Shown here in pieces: positions 1 to 7,428 of a stretch of 17,951 bases of DNA (within the stretch, counting starts at the first letter, position 1; every line of letters starts with the position of its first letter). A program made the translations under genes and the position numbers. The notes under the pieces are model-generated. The model searched no databases, was not told where the DNA came from, and saw only the letters and a program-made list of their open reading frames with translations. The stretch is from contig JAISHZ010000348.1 in the NCBI GenBank assembly GCA_031262285.1, positions 1 to 17,951 on the forward strand. The letters run 5' to 3'. Source of the stretch: Lachnospiraceae bacterium. GTDB taxonomy: Bacteria > Bacillota_A > Clostridia > Lachnospirales > Lachnospiraceae.

Positions 1-139
1 CCCATCCACCCAGAGGCAGATAGTAAAAAATAAAACCGTAAATGACAAACCCAAGCGCCCAAAGAAGGAGAAAATTCTGCCTTTTTACTTCCTTCCATGT
101 GACCTTTTTGACTTTTGGATATTGTTTGACTTGTTTCAC
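1..139 (-). CDS. Sugar ABC transporter permease, LplB-type (N-terminal fragment)
   Basis: Only the first 46 codons are present; the gene runs off the left edge. It starts with GTG (137-139) behind an AGGAGA ribosome-binding site at 146-151. The translation is a basic cytoplasmic N-terminus (MKQVKQYPKVKKVTWKEVKR) followed by the first hydrophobic segment, ending in YYLPLGGW. In LplB-type permeases of complex-sugar ABC importers this first segment ends in a similar 'Y-x-P-x-x-G' motif. The gene lies directly downstream of a solute-binding lipoprotein gene, the usual partner. Its leader carries a diverged copy of the element also found before the phosphorylase and the 495-aa gene. The family call rests on a short fragment plus context. 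Confidence 0.72.
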   Translation of the reverse strand, partial: MKQVKQYPKVKKVTWKEVKRQNFLLLWALGFVIYGFIFYYLPLGGW

Positions 140-145
140 AATTTT

Positions 146-190
146 TCTCCTATGCGCGTCTAAGCGCGCCTACTAATCAGAGTGTTTGAA
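146..190 (-). promoter_or_regulatory. Leader element, copy A (diverged, 3' half only)
   Basis: Reading the minus strand, TTCAAACAC (182-190) is followed by CTGATT, a GCGCG/CGCGC stem (165-169 with 154-158) and GGAG, then the GTG start of the permease. The order and spacing match copies B (15118-15197) and C (17350-17428). The left arm of hairpin 1 seen in B and C is absent here. In the reading frame that is open in B and C, this copy has a TAG stop. That argues against selection on an encoded peptide. Confidence 0.5.
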
Positions 191-263
191 TATAATGCCC
201 TGAACGCCAACGGCGAGAATGGAACAAACAATGATATCCTAAGTGGATGTATATGCGTCATGA

Positions 264-304
264 TACTAGATTGTCCACGGTCATAGACCGTGGACAATCT
301 AGTA
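264..304. other. Perfect 18-bp inverted repeat between binding-protein and permease genes
   Basis: Arms at 264-281 and 287-304 are exactly complementary, with a 5-nt loop (282-286). No T-run follows on either strand, so it is not a canonical intrinsic terminator. It sits 41 nt past the stop of the solute-binding gene and 125 nt before the permease start. Such hairpins commonly protect the mRNA 3' end of the more abundant binding protein relative to the permease; that role is inferred here. A 9-nt match (317-325) to the end of the 15311-15618 foldback element lies nearby and may be chance. Confidence 0.7.
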
Positions 305-344
305 GGTACAGAATGTAATTGTAACCTATGCTTAAAAAACTTAA

Positions 345-1994
345 TTATTCTGTGTAGGTCGCCATAAAGTCGTCCAGAATCTGCTGCATCTCTGCAATGA
401 AGTCTTCCGGTTTGGTCTCTGCGTACAGATCCATATAAGTATCCCAAGCCGCGTCGAAGTCTTCTGCCATGATGACGATTGGTAATTGCTGATGTTTGAG
501 ATCATCCTGCAATTTCTTCGCAAGTCCTCCGGGAGATTCTACGGTCATAACACTGGACTTAGAGTACATCGGGAACCAAGGACCTGCTTTGTTTACAGAA
601 TTCAACATTTCGATATAGTTTGATGCATCATATGCAGCGAGGCAATTTACAAGCGGCTCTGCCATATCAGCTTGGAATACGCTGGTTTGCTCAGTCGGTT
701 GCATAGCGTTCTTGCCGTCTCTGGAAGTACCGTACCACATCGGGAAGTAGCTGTATGAGCACATATGAGAAGCGATGTAATTGGTGTCACCAGCTTGTTT
801 GATTTGATCTTCGGTACGATAGTACATTCCATCTTCGTCTACTTCGTAGTCAACACCTTCAACACCCCAGAAACGCAGGTCATGAACTTCTTGACCCAGT
901 AGATCGTTGATCATCTGGAAAGCGCCTTCGGGATCTTCACAGTCAACCGTAATCGCGATACCGCTAGCGGTATTCACAACGTCTGCGAGAGTACTCCACT
1001 GATTCTCCATCCCTGCTTCACGTGTGATCGGAAGGGGTACATAGTTACAGCCGATCAGATCCAATCCTTGCATCTTAAATACAGGATTGACTGTATTTGC
1101 GAAACACCACCACTGATCGCACATACCCAGAACTCGTCCGGTAGACATCTTTGCTAAGTATTCATCCTGTGTCTGTGTAGCGAACTCATCGTCGATCAGA
1201 CCTCTCTTCCAAGCGTCGTTGAGTGAACGGAACCAATACTCTGCGGTAGGAGTAATATTGTAATCAACAACAGTCTGTGTCTCAACATCAACGATAACAG
1301 AACCATCATTCGGATATCCGTCTAAGAATTCGGGCGGATTCTCGATCTGGAAATACAACCAATCTTGCATCATGGTAGAGTAAGGGATGACTTCCGAGCC
1401 ATCTTCCATCGTCGGATTCGCTTCTGCATAGCTTTCCAATAAATCAAAATATTGCTCTACAGTTTCGATCTTCGGATAATCTGCCCACTCTAAAACTCGA
1501 ACCTGGATCCAGAATGCTTCAGCGCTATGAGTCGTGGTTCTTCTCTCGCCGTAGCTGTTCTCAAAAGGATTCATCCAGTAGATCTTTCCGTCGTCTTGAC
1601 GGAATCTGTTCCATTCGGACTCGGTAAAGAATTCTTTGATGTTGGGATACTTGTCGATGTACTCATCCCAAGCGATCAAAGCGCCAGCTTGATACAAGTT
1701 GATCATAGCTTCACCGCCGTTGATAAAGTCGGGATATTCACCGAGTGCGATAAGCGTGTTGATCGCTTCGATATCGCTCTGTCCGGTAAGCCATGTCTCT
1801 TCGCATTCAGCACCAATCTTCTCGGCGATAATCTTCTTGATTTCGTTGTCCGAGGTAAGTTCGGGTTGCGTTACTGCAAAGAAAGCGGTAAATTTCTTAA
1901 CATTACCGCCACCGTTACTCTTCGCACAGCCTGCTAGTACAACAGCAGACAGCAATGTAACGGATAGTAAAACGAAAAGCTTTTTGAATCTCAT
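345..1994 (-). CDS. Extracellular solute-binding lipoprotein of a sugar ABC transporter (LplA-type)
   Basis: This 549-residue protein begins with a lipoprotein signal peptide: basic MRFKK, a hydrophobic core, then lipobox LAGC with Cys23 as the lipid-modified residue. A Gly/Asn linker follows. The body has the length and aromatic-rich character of the large LplA-type binding proteins of CUT1 complex-sugar importers. It would act outside the membrane and deliver an oligosaccharide to the permease encoded downstream. The ATG at 1992-1994 follows a GGGAGGT ribosome-binding site (2005-2011). A promoter (2038-2066) and a putative activator site lie upstream, next to a YesN-type regulator gene. The substrate cannot be read from sequence. 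No ATPase gene is visible; CUT1 importers often share a distant one. Confidence 0.9.
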   Translation of the reverse strand: MRFKKLFVLLSVTLLSAVVLAGCAKSNGGGNVKKFTAFFAVTQPELTSDNEIKKIIAEKIGAECEETWLTGQSDIEAINTLIALGEYPDFINGGEAMINLYQAGALIAWDEYIDKYPNIKEFFTESEWNRFRQDDGKIYWMNPFENSYGERRTTTHSAEAFWIQVRVLEWADYPKIETVEQYFDLLESYAEANPTMEDGSEVIPYSTMMQDWLYFQIENPPEFLDGYPNDGSVIVDVETQTVVDYNITPTAEYWFRSLNDAWKRGLIDDEFATQTQDEYLAKMSTGRVLGMCDQWWCFANTVNPVFKMQGLDLIGCNYVPLPITREAGMENQWSTLADVVNTASGIAITVDCEDPEGAFQMINDLLGQEVHDLRFWGVEGVDYEVDEDGMYYRTEDQIKQAGDTNYIASHMCSYSYFPMWYGTSRDGKNAMQPTEQTSVFQADMAEPLVNCLAAYDASNYIEMLNSVNKAGPWFPMYSKSSVMTVESPGGLAKKLQDDLKHQQLPIVIMAEDFDAAWDTYMDLYAETKPEDFIAEMQQILDDFMATYTE

Positions 1995-2037
1995 ACTCTT
2001 TGTTACCTCCCTATGTTAGTTGTCAATACCGTAACCA

Positions 2038-2066
2038 ATTATAGTATCCAAATCATGTCTCAGCAA
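2038..2066 (-). promoter_or_regulatory. Sigma-A-type promoter of the solute-binding protein gene
   Basis: On the minus strand, TTGCTG (-35, 2061-2066) and TATAAT (-10, 2038-2043) are separated by exactly 17 bp. The start codon is 44 nt past the -10 box. The weak -35 fits a promoter that needs an activator. Confidence 0.75.
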
Positions 2067-2097
2067 CCGGAAAAACTCTAGTCAAGTACCGGATAAA
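2066..2097 (-). promoter_or_regulatory. Putative AraC/YesN-type operator (22-bp-spaced direct repeat)
   Basis: Two near-identical 10-mers read on the minus strand, TTTATCCGGT (2088-2097) and TTTTTCCGGT (2066-2075), are exactly 22 bp apart. The promoter-proximal copy overlaps the first base of the -35 box. Direct half-sites two helical turns apart against a weak -35 are the classic arrangement for an AraC-family activator. The adjacent response regulator is the obvious candidate. The binding assignment is inference. Confidence 0.45.
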
Positions 2098-2112
2098 TTG
2101 CAGATGTTTTTG

Positions 2113-3717
2113 TCATCGTTTTCGATACTTAGCAGGTGTACATCCCTTTAGTGCGATAAATCTGGACACAAAGTAATCCATGTCTTTGTAACCCACTTCC
2201 TCTGCTACTTGGCTGATTTTATGATCGGTGCTGATCAGTTTGACTGCTGCCTCATTAATGCGATAATCATTCAGATAGTCTTTGAAAGAGCTGCCGAATT
2301 TCTTACGGAAGAGCTGACCCAAATAGGAACTGTTTATATAGTATTTCTTGCCCAGTTCTCTCAATGTCAGATTTTGATCGTAGTGCTCTTTGATTTCTCG
2401 CTCCACTTCCTGCAAAATTCCTGTGGAAACATTCTTACGCAAAGAGACCAAGTATTGCGCATATTCACAGGAAAACTTACGTAAATACGAAATGGTATTT
2501 CTCGCGATTCCGGAATCAAACACATTCTCTTCAATCCGTCTCATGATCTCTTGTTGATTGACACTTTCATCCTGTTTCACTGCCAAATGAATAAATTGAA
2601 ACATCAAGTAATTGATATTGATCGTCTCGCTTTCGCCAATCAATTCTTGCCGTTCCATCTCAAGGTAAAACTCATTTACACTACCATAAATTTGTTTTCT
2701 GTCATTGCGTTCTACCGCTGCTATGAGTTTGTCCAATGTTTCTTTCAAGATGACAATACCGGTCTGCGTCACTTGTACTTCATTTTCATAATAATAGAGA
2801 TGTTTTTCATCGTGAAATCCCCGAAATGATCGTAGAACGCACGCCGAACTGTATGACTTGGTGATCTGTTTTAATTCCTCAACCGGCTTCCCAACCAAGA
2901 CGACCACCGGTAGTGCGATGTCGCATTGGGCGGCATTCCATAGCGCCTCCAAATATTCGTCGGTACTGCTATGTCGCTTCTTTGCCAGTCCTTCGCTATA
3001 AATCAATCCGATCTCGTATTCATTTTGAAATCCCAATAAATCTTTCACGCAATGTGCTTGGTTATCGCCAAGGAATGTCCTTACGTTTTGGTACATCTGC
3101 AGCGTCATTGCTTCACATTCGTCATCGGACAGCTCTTCCAATTGCGCGATATTATCCAAGCTGATATGAATATACCGGATATCGGTAGTGAGCTGTAACT
3201 GCTTACGCAGAATGGCTTCTTCTTCCGGCGCATAGCGATTTTGGAGAAGCGCGGCTATATTTTGTTTCAGATAAGCTTCTTTCATCCGCGCATCGTCACG
3301 CAACCTGCGTTTTTCTCGATCGACCTTGTCCTGTACACGTGCCAAAACGTCTTGAAGACGTTCTCGGGTAAAAGGTTTCACCAAATAATCCATACACTCA
3401 TAGTGCCATGCGCACAATGCGGAAGCAAAATCTTCCGAGGTACTCATGACCACCACACAAGCGTCAGAAAGATGTTCGGTCTTGATGTGTTCCAATAATT
3501 GTAATCCGCCCAGTACAGGCATATGAATATCCGATATAATCAGATCCACATCCACTGTCCGCAGCAAATCAACTGCTTCTTGGCCGTTTCGAACCACATT
3601 TGTAATCTCATACCCCAGTGCTTCCCAATCAATTAAGACGATCAAGGTTTCCGCCCAACCTTGATCGTCCTCTACGATCATAACCTTCAATCGTCGTTCT
3701 TGATGCTCACTGCTCAT
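2113..3717 (-). CDS. Response regulator, receiver plus AraC-type DNA-binding domain (YesN-type)
   Basis: This 534-residue protein has an N-terminal receiver domain (about 10-130). It carries acidic residues E16-D17-D18, phospho-acceptor Asp63 in DLIISDIHMP, the switch Ser/Thr at 92-93, and Lys114 in the V-K-P-F motif. A long middle region (about 135-430) has no clear motif. The C-terminal ~100 residues form a double helix-turn-helix AraC domain ending P-A-K-Y-R-K-R. It would activate sugar-uptake genes when phosphorylated by a YesM-type histidine kinase, but no kinase gene is adjacent. The ATG at 3715-3717 follows AAGGAGT. The gene stops 118 nt before the solute-binding gene and probably controls it. 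Confidence 0.92.
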   Translation of the reverse strand: MSSEHQERRLKVMIVEDDQGWAETLIVLIDWEALGYEITNVVRNGQEAVDLLRTVDVDLIISDIHMPVLGGLQLLEHIKTEHLSDACVVVMSTSEDFASALCAWHYECMDYLVKPFTRERLQDVLARVQDKVDREKRRLRDDARMKEAYLKQNIAALLQNRYAPEEEAILRKQLQLTTDIRYIHISLDNIAQLEELSDDECEAMTLQMYQNVRTFLGDNQAHCVKDLLGFQNEYEIGLIYSEGLAKKRHSSTDEYLEALWNAAQCDIALPVVVLVGKPVEELKQITKSYSSACVLRSFRGFHDEKHLYYYENEVQVTQTGIVILKETLDKLIAAVERNDRKQIYGSVNEFYLEMERQELIGESETININYLMFQFIHLAVKQDESVNQQEIMRRIEENVFDSGIARNTISYLRKFSCEYAQYLVSLRKNVSTGILQEVEREIKEHYDQNLTLRELGKKYYINSSYLGQLFRKKFGSSFKDYLNDYRINEAAVKLISTDHKISQVAEEVGYKDMDYFVSRFIALKGCTPAKYRKR

Positions 3718-3772
3718 GAACTACTCCTTACACATACGACCTTCTTAACCACAAAACGAAAGGAACAGAATG

Positions 3773-3816
3773 TGAAAGTGCCATATTTACTGGTAATGGT
3801 AAATACGGCACTTTCA
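3773..3816 (-). terminator. Hairpin downstream of the tRNA, probable processing or termination structure
   Basis: Arms at 3773-3790 and 3799-3816 form an 18-bp stem with an 8-nt loop. The single non-Watson-Crick position is a G-U pair in minus-strand RNA but an A-C mismatch in plus-strand RNA, so the structure favours the minus strand, downstream of the tRNA. The T-run after it is weak, so some read-through into the response regulator gene is possible. I found no convincing promoter of the regulator's own. Confidence 0.5.
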
Positions 3817-3822
3817 TGCAAA

Positions 3823-3892
3823 GCAGACAACGGGAATCGAACCCGCCTCTCCAGCTTGGGAAGCTAGCATTCTACCAATGAACCATGTCTGC
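3823..3892 (-). tRNA. tRNA-Gly (anticodon CCC)
   Basis: The minus strand folds as a complete 70-nt cloverleaf. The acceptor stem pairs GCAGACA with TGTCTGC, the D-arm contains ATTGGTA, and the anticodon loop is TTCCCAA with anticodon CCC (reads GGG, Gly). The T-loop is TTCGATT. The 3' CCA is not encoded. A strong promoter lies 20 nt upstream and a long hairpin lies just downstream. Confidence 0.96.
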
Positions 3893-3911
3893 GAGGCGTT
3901 CAGATAAAAAA

Positions 3912-3940
3912 ATTATATCACGATTACTATGTTTTGTAAA
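3912..3940 (-). promoter_or_regulatory. Promoter of the tRNA-Gly gene
   Basis: On the minus strand, TTTACA (-35, 3935-3940) and consensus TATAAT (-10, 3912-3917) are separated by 17 bp. The mature tRNA 5' end is 20 nt downstream of the -10. Between here and 4073 I see only a weak 6-bp dyad (3998-4003 with 4012-4017). No T-rich terminator for the four-gene operon is evident. Confidence 0.85.
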
Positions 3941-4072
3941 TATCTCTTGTCTGGAATATTTAGGTTTATATTGCTATTCGGTATAGTCTTCGGCATTCAT
4001 AGCAGCAACACGCTATGCGATTTGGCGATTGCGACCCTTTGTATGGGATAGTGGTTGTGAATAGTAACAGGG

Positions 4073-5260
4073 TTATGCTTTCTTCGCAAAACTCTCGTGC
4101 AGTTCCTCTGCAAATTCCGGATAACGCTTTGCGATGTCAAGCAGTTCTTCTTGAATGCGGGAGGAACTTTGCGTCTGATCATCCATTTGTTTCCGTAAAG
4201 CTTGCCTGCGAATGATTAATTCGTGCCGTACCTCTACCATTTCCTTGGGATCCAGAATCGCAGATACTTGATGAATCCAACGCTGTGGCGTACGAATATG
4301 ATATTTACTCAAACGATCCACCAACTCGTGTTGATAATACGTTACTTTCGCTTCCGCTTCGGCAAACTGTCTGCGCTCTTCTCTTTCCTGCAAAAATGAT
4401 TTCCATTGCTTTTCCAAGACAGACGCTCGCTCGGTATGATATTTCAAGCGTAAATATTCCAGCAATTTCGTATTATTCGCATAGCGAATTTTCACCTTGT
4501 TCTGTAGCAAAATCAATCGATTGACCGCATTTTCCACTCGTTCAATTTCTGACTGAGCGTTTCTGTACTTGACACTAAAGACCACTATCGCAATCACTGC
4601 GCATATCACTGCGACGAAATACCCCACAAAGATCTCCATCTGAAGTGCAAACTGTAATACAAATAAAAGAAAAACACAGATGATCAGCGCAGTTAGGACG
4701 ATCACGGACATCCCTTTCAAGTTCGCAAGCATGGTATCTAATTCTTTGCCTCGGTACGCATAAGCGTGACGTTCCGCGTCTAAACGCTGCATATCCTGCT
4801 TTACCAATCTCTGGTAGCTCTCCGCTTCCTTCATTTTGCGGATACCATCCTCAATCTCTTCTTCCTGCTGGCTCATTCGCAAATATTCGCTCTCCGCCAT
4901 TCGATTCTTTTTTTCTCGATAGTCCCTTCGTTCCTTTTCAAATCCGCCGATCTTCCTGGCGATAAGTTCTAATGCTTCTTTGTCATCCGTCGGAAGCGCT
5001 TCCACTTCCTCCATATCTGCCAAGTAGGATGTGACGATGCCGTATTCATCAGTCAATTCTTCCATCACGAGTGCGTTTTCTTCCAGCAAAAGCAAAGCAT
5101 CTTCCAGAATTTTTTGTCGTTGTGCACTGTCCGTAAGATCAAAGTTCTCCGTGTGAATCATTTGATAGGTAAAATCATCTGTTTCTTCTATTCTATTACC
5201 TTTTCTTTTTCGCCCGAATAGATTGCGAAGTTTTGTCCAAATCTGCACTTTTATCACCAT
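4073..5260 (-). CDS. Coiled-coil membrane protein, last gene of the DUF5717/DUF5716 operon
   Basis: This 395-residue protein is of unknown function. A basic N-terminus (LRNLFGRKRKG) leads into a long Glu/Lys/Arg-rich helical region (about 45-180). Two adjacent membrane segments follow (about 184-206 and 209-231), joined by a very short turn. A second charged, probably coiled-coil region (about 235-305) and a soluble tail ending FAEELHESFAKKA complete it. Both coiled-coil arms therefore lie on the same side of the membrane, probably cytoplasmic. It is the fourth gene after the operon promoter, 60 nt behind the helical-repeat gene. The ribosome-binding site for the ATG at 5258-5260 is weak, so the next GTG codons are possible alternative starts. 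I infer a membrane anchor or scaffold for the other three products. Confidence 0.8.
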   Translation of the reverse strand: MVIKVQIWTKLRNLFGRKRKGNRIEETDDFTYQMIHTENFDLTDSAQRQKILEDALLLLEENALVMEELTDEYGIVTSYLADMEEVEALPTDDKEALELIARKIGGFEKERRDYREKKNRMAESEYLRMSQQEEEIEDGIRKMKEAESYQRLVKQDMQRLDAERHAYAYRGKELDTMLANLKGMSVIVLTALIICVFLLFVLQFALQMEIFVGYFVAVICAVIAIVVFSVKYRNAQSEIERVENAVNRLILLQNKVKIRYANNTKLLEYLRLKYHTERASVLEKQWKSFLQEREERRQFAEAEAKVTYYQHELVDRLSKYHIRTPQRWIHQVSAILDPKEMVEVRHELIIRRQALRKQMDDQTQSSSRIQEELLDIAKRYPEFAEELHESFAKKA

Positions 5261-5320
5261 CGCTTATTATGATTGTCACGAAACCGATTCTTTCTTATTA
5301 TATAGTGCAATTCTCTACGC

Positions 5321-6160
5321 CTATACTGATTCTGCGCGATAACGTTCTTTTAGTTCGCGTACTATGGAATCCCATACCGCCGTGTTTCTTTCCTCCATCC
5401 GCAATGTCTCCGCTCGATATTGCGTACTGCCTTGCCAATCGTGGCGAAGTTGTTCCATTCGCCTTTCCACAGAAAGAGAGATGGTATAATATTCCGGATG
5501 TTCGGCGATAAACGCAATATAATCCTCTTCTTGTTTGTCCAAACGGATCGCCGCCAGATATGAAAAGAGACATTCGGTAGAACCGCCTGCTTCGTATGCG
5601 TCCAAAAAACTTTGTGCCGCTTCCGGATAACGCATCAACATCGCATAAGCAACTCCTTGATTATGAAGAAGGTTCTGTAAGAAAGGAGATGCCAAGTTGC
5701 TCTCCCCCGTGTTCGTAATCGCCATCTCCTGCTGCCATTCTCGCTGTATTTCATCGTACAACGCAAGCGCTGTCACATATCGCTTCTTTTGAGCAAGACT
5801 ATTCGCACGCAAAATGGCGCGTTCATAACGATTTCTACCCTCCCCTTTCCGCAAAACCTCGGCTATCGCTGTTACGATATCAGTGTCATAGAAACCCGTG
5901 TATTCCAATATCGTAACCACATATTGCCGGAGCGAACCTTGCCCTGCGACCAGCGATGACAGGCTTTTCGCCAAATCAACCAGTCGGCATTCATTGCGAA
6001 TCCACAAGATGACTTCCTGTGACATAAGGGAATCATCCAACAGAAAAGCGTTCTCTTTTATCACATAACACAGTTCTTCCACACAGTATACCTGTGCTTC
6101 GAGACTTTCGATTCTCAAAGGATTTTCAGCGTAATGTCCAACACAAACCAAAATCGCCAT
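5321..6160 (-). CDS. Helical-repeat (TPR-like) protein of the DUF5717/DUF5716 operon
   Basis: This is a 279-residue soluble protein of unknown function. The chosen ATG (6158-6160) has an AGGAGCG ribosome-binding site and leaves a 25-nt gap to the preceding gene. The in-frame ATG 12 codons upstream overlaps that gene and lacks such a site. The N-terminus (NPLRIESLEAQVYCVEELCY, about 13-32) resembles, from memory, a small-protein family that travels with DUF5717 genes. Residues about 112-205 have a TPR-like pattern of paired amphipathic helices, including ANSLAQKKRYVTALALYDEI and NQGVAYAMLMRYPEAAQSFL. The tail is highly charged. I infer an adaptor role within the operon's complex. Confidence 0.8.
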   Translation of the reverse strand: MAILVCVGHYAENPLRIESLEAQVYCVEELCYVIKENAFLLDDSLMSQEVILWIRNECRLVDLAKSLSSLVAGQGSLRQYVVTILEYTGFYDTDIVTAIAEVLRKGEGRNRYERAILRANSLAQKKRYVTALALYDEIQREWQQEMAITNTGESNLASPFLQNLLHNQGVAYAMLMRYPEAAQSFLDAYEAGGSTECLFSYLAAIRLDKQEEDYIAFIAEHPEYYTISLSVERRMEQLRHDWQGSTQYRAETLRMEERNTAVWDSIVRELKERYRAESV

Positions 6161-6185
6161 AATCGCTCCTATCTGTTCGGTCGCC

Positions 6186-7406
6186 CTACAATTCAATCGT
6201 TTCCCGATAAATCTTCGTATCGGGAGCTTGTAATTCTCCTAAACCCAAATCACGCACCTCAACGCACAGTATATTGTGTGCATTCATGGTTAATACCATG
6301 CTGATCCTCGTGCAATCTTGTTCTCCCTGCGTTAATGTCATCTTCTCCATATGTGCATTTTTGCCATTTAGTGGTGCGATCATAAACGGAAGATCGCGGT
6401 CACCTTGGAGGTAAAATTCATAGCTGCGATTCACTTCGTACCAAGGGATACCGGCGTCTAAAAGCGCATAATAAGCGATTTTTCCTCTCTCTTTCACTTT
6501 AAGTCCGACATTTGCTTTTAAGACATCTTTTTTTAAAAATACAGCACTGTCATCACCGCTCGTTAGTTGACGCAATAGACTATAGCATGCACCTTTTGAA
6601 AATAGATTGGTTCCTTGAAACACCCTTCTGCCTACGCATAAAAATCGAAGCGCCTCTTTCATAATCGTTGGATCATGGTTTTCACCTATCAAGAAAACTG
6701 CGGTGATCCTTCTGCCTTCCGTCATTCTCTGCAACGCGGGTATGAAGTCTTCTTGTGTTTCTTGCAAATAGGTTTCTTCTTGTACATAAAAGACTTTCGG
6801 CTTAGTCCGCGCATTGTTCATCATATGATACGCTTCCATTCGCTGTTCTCGGTAATCACACAGCAAGCATTCCATAACAGAAAGCTCCTCCGGTTGTCGC
6901 CTCAGATACTCAAAAAAGCTTTCTTCATATTCTTGAAAAGAAAAAGTACAGCCTTTCATGTCCAGACCTTGCGTCGCTTGCAGTAAGACTTCGCGATGCG
7001 TCGCCTCCATCTGTTTCGAGGTAAATTGAATGGCGACGATTTTTGCGGAAGGTGCTGCGAAGTTTAATAAACCAAGACTTCTTTTGATAAAGAGCGTTAA
7101 CAGTGCGATTGGGTCATATTCCGTTTCTTCCACCAAGATTCGCTCTCCCAGGTTTGCTCGTTTCCACAAAAGATCGATCAAGATCCCCCCTGCCTGAGCG
7201 TGCTTGACCGCATCTTGACCAAAGGTCCATCTGTTTTCTCCCTCTTGTTTGCACAATACCATAGGAATGAGAAAACTGTCGGATCCGATCGCACCGGGCA
7301 ATGTGTCCGGTTCAGCTGTTGGTTGTGTCGCAAAACAATAGCTAATCTGTGCAGTGGTTTCCCCGATGTCATACCCAATCATCACTCTATCGCCGCGTAA
7401 ACCCAT
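6186..7406 (-). CDS. Actin/Hsp70-fold-like protein, DUF5716-type
   Basis: This is a 406-residue protein. The ATG at 7404-7406 follows AAAGGAG and sits 22 nt after the previous stop. The frame is open 35 codons further upstream, but that stretch overlaps the preceding gene and lacks a ribosome-binding site. Residues 13-18 (DIGETT) match the phosphate-1 loop of the actin/Hsp70/hexokinase fold. A phosphate-2-like strand (LLCDYREQ, 181-188) and an adenosine-like loop (FLIGENHD, 238-245) follow, both lacking the usual glycine pairs. TNLFSKGACY (266-275) is a motif I associate with DUF5716-type proteins. A beta-rich C-terminal domain (about 300-406) loosely resembles the Hsp70 substrate domain. Nucleotide binding may be altered or lost. 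Its likely partners are the neighbouring DUF5717-type and TPR-like proteins. Confidence 0.8.
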   Translation of the reverse strand: MGLRGDRVMIGYDIGETTAQISYCFATQPTAEPDTLPGAIGSDSFLIPMVLCKQEGENRWTFGQDAVKHAQAGGILIDLLWKRANLGERILVEETEYDPIALLTLFIKRSLGLLNFAAPSAKIVAIQFTSKQMEATHREVLLQATQGLDMKGCTFSFQEYEESFFEYLRRQPEELSVMECLLCDYREQRMEAYHMMNNARTKPKVFYVQEETYLQETQEDFIPALQRMTEGRRITAVFLIGENHDPTIMKEALRFLCVGRRVFQGTNLFSKGACYSLLRQLTSGDDSAVFLKKDVLKANVGLKVKERGKIAYYALLDAGIPWYEVNRSYEFYLQGDRDLPFMIAPLNGKNAHMEKMTLTQGEQDCTRISMVLTMNAHNILCVEVRDLGLGELQAPDTKIYRETIEL

Positions 7407-7428
7407 TTGTTCTCCTTTGTGCTCACAC

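Noticed and set aside
160..447. 95-codon open frame overlapping the end of the binding-protein gene
   Set aside because: It runs through the binding-protein 3' end, the hairpin and leader copy A, with no ribosome-binding site at its start. Only its last codons resemble the leader frame of copies B and C.
1527..1937. Plus-strand open frame of 136 codons inside the binding-protein gene
   Set aside because: It is antisense to a well-supported lipoprotein gene, with no ribosome-binding site and no recognisable protein character.
3998..4017. CATAGC/GCTATG dyad after the four-gene operon considered as its terminator
   Set aside because: The stem is only 6 bp with no T-run on the minus strand, so it is too weak to call.
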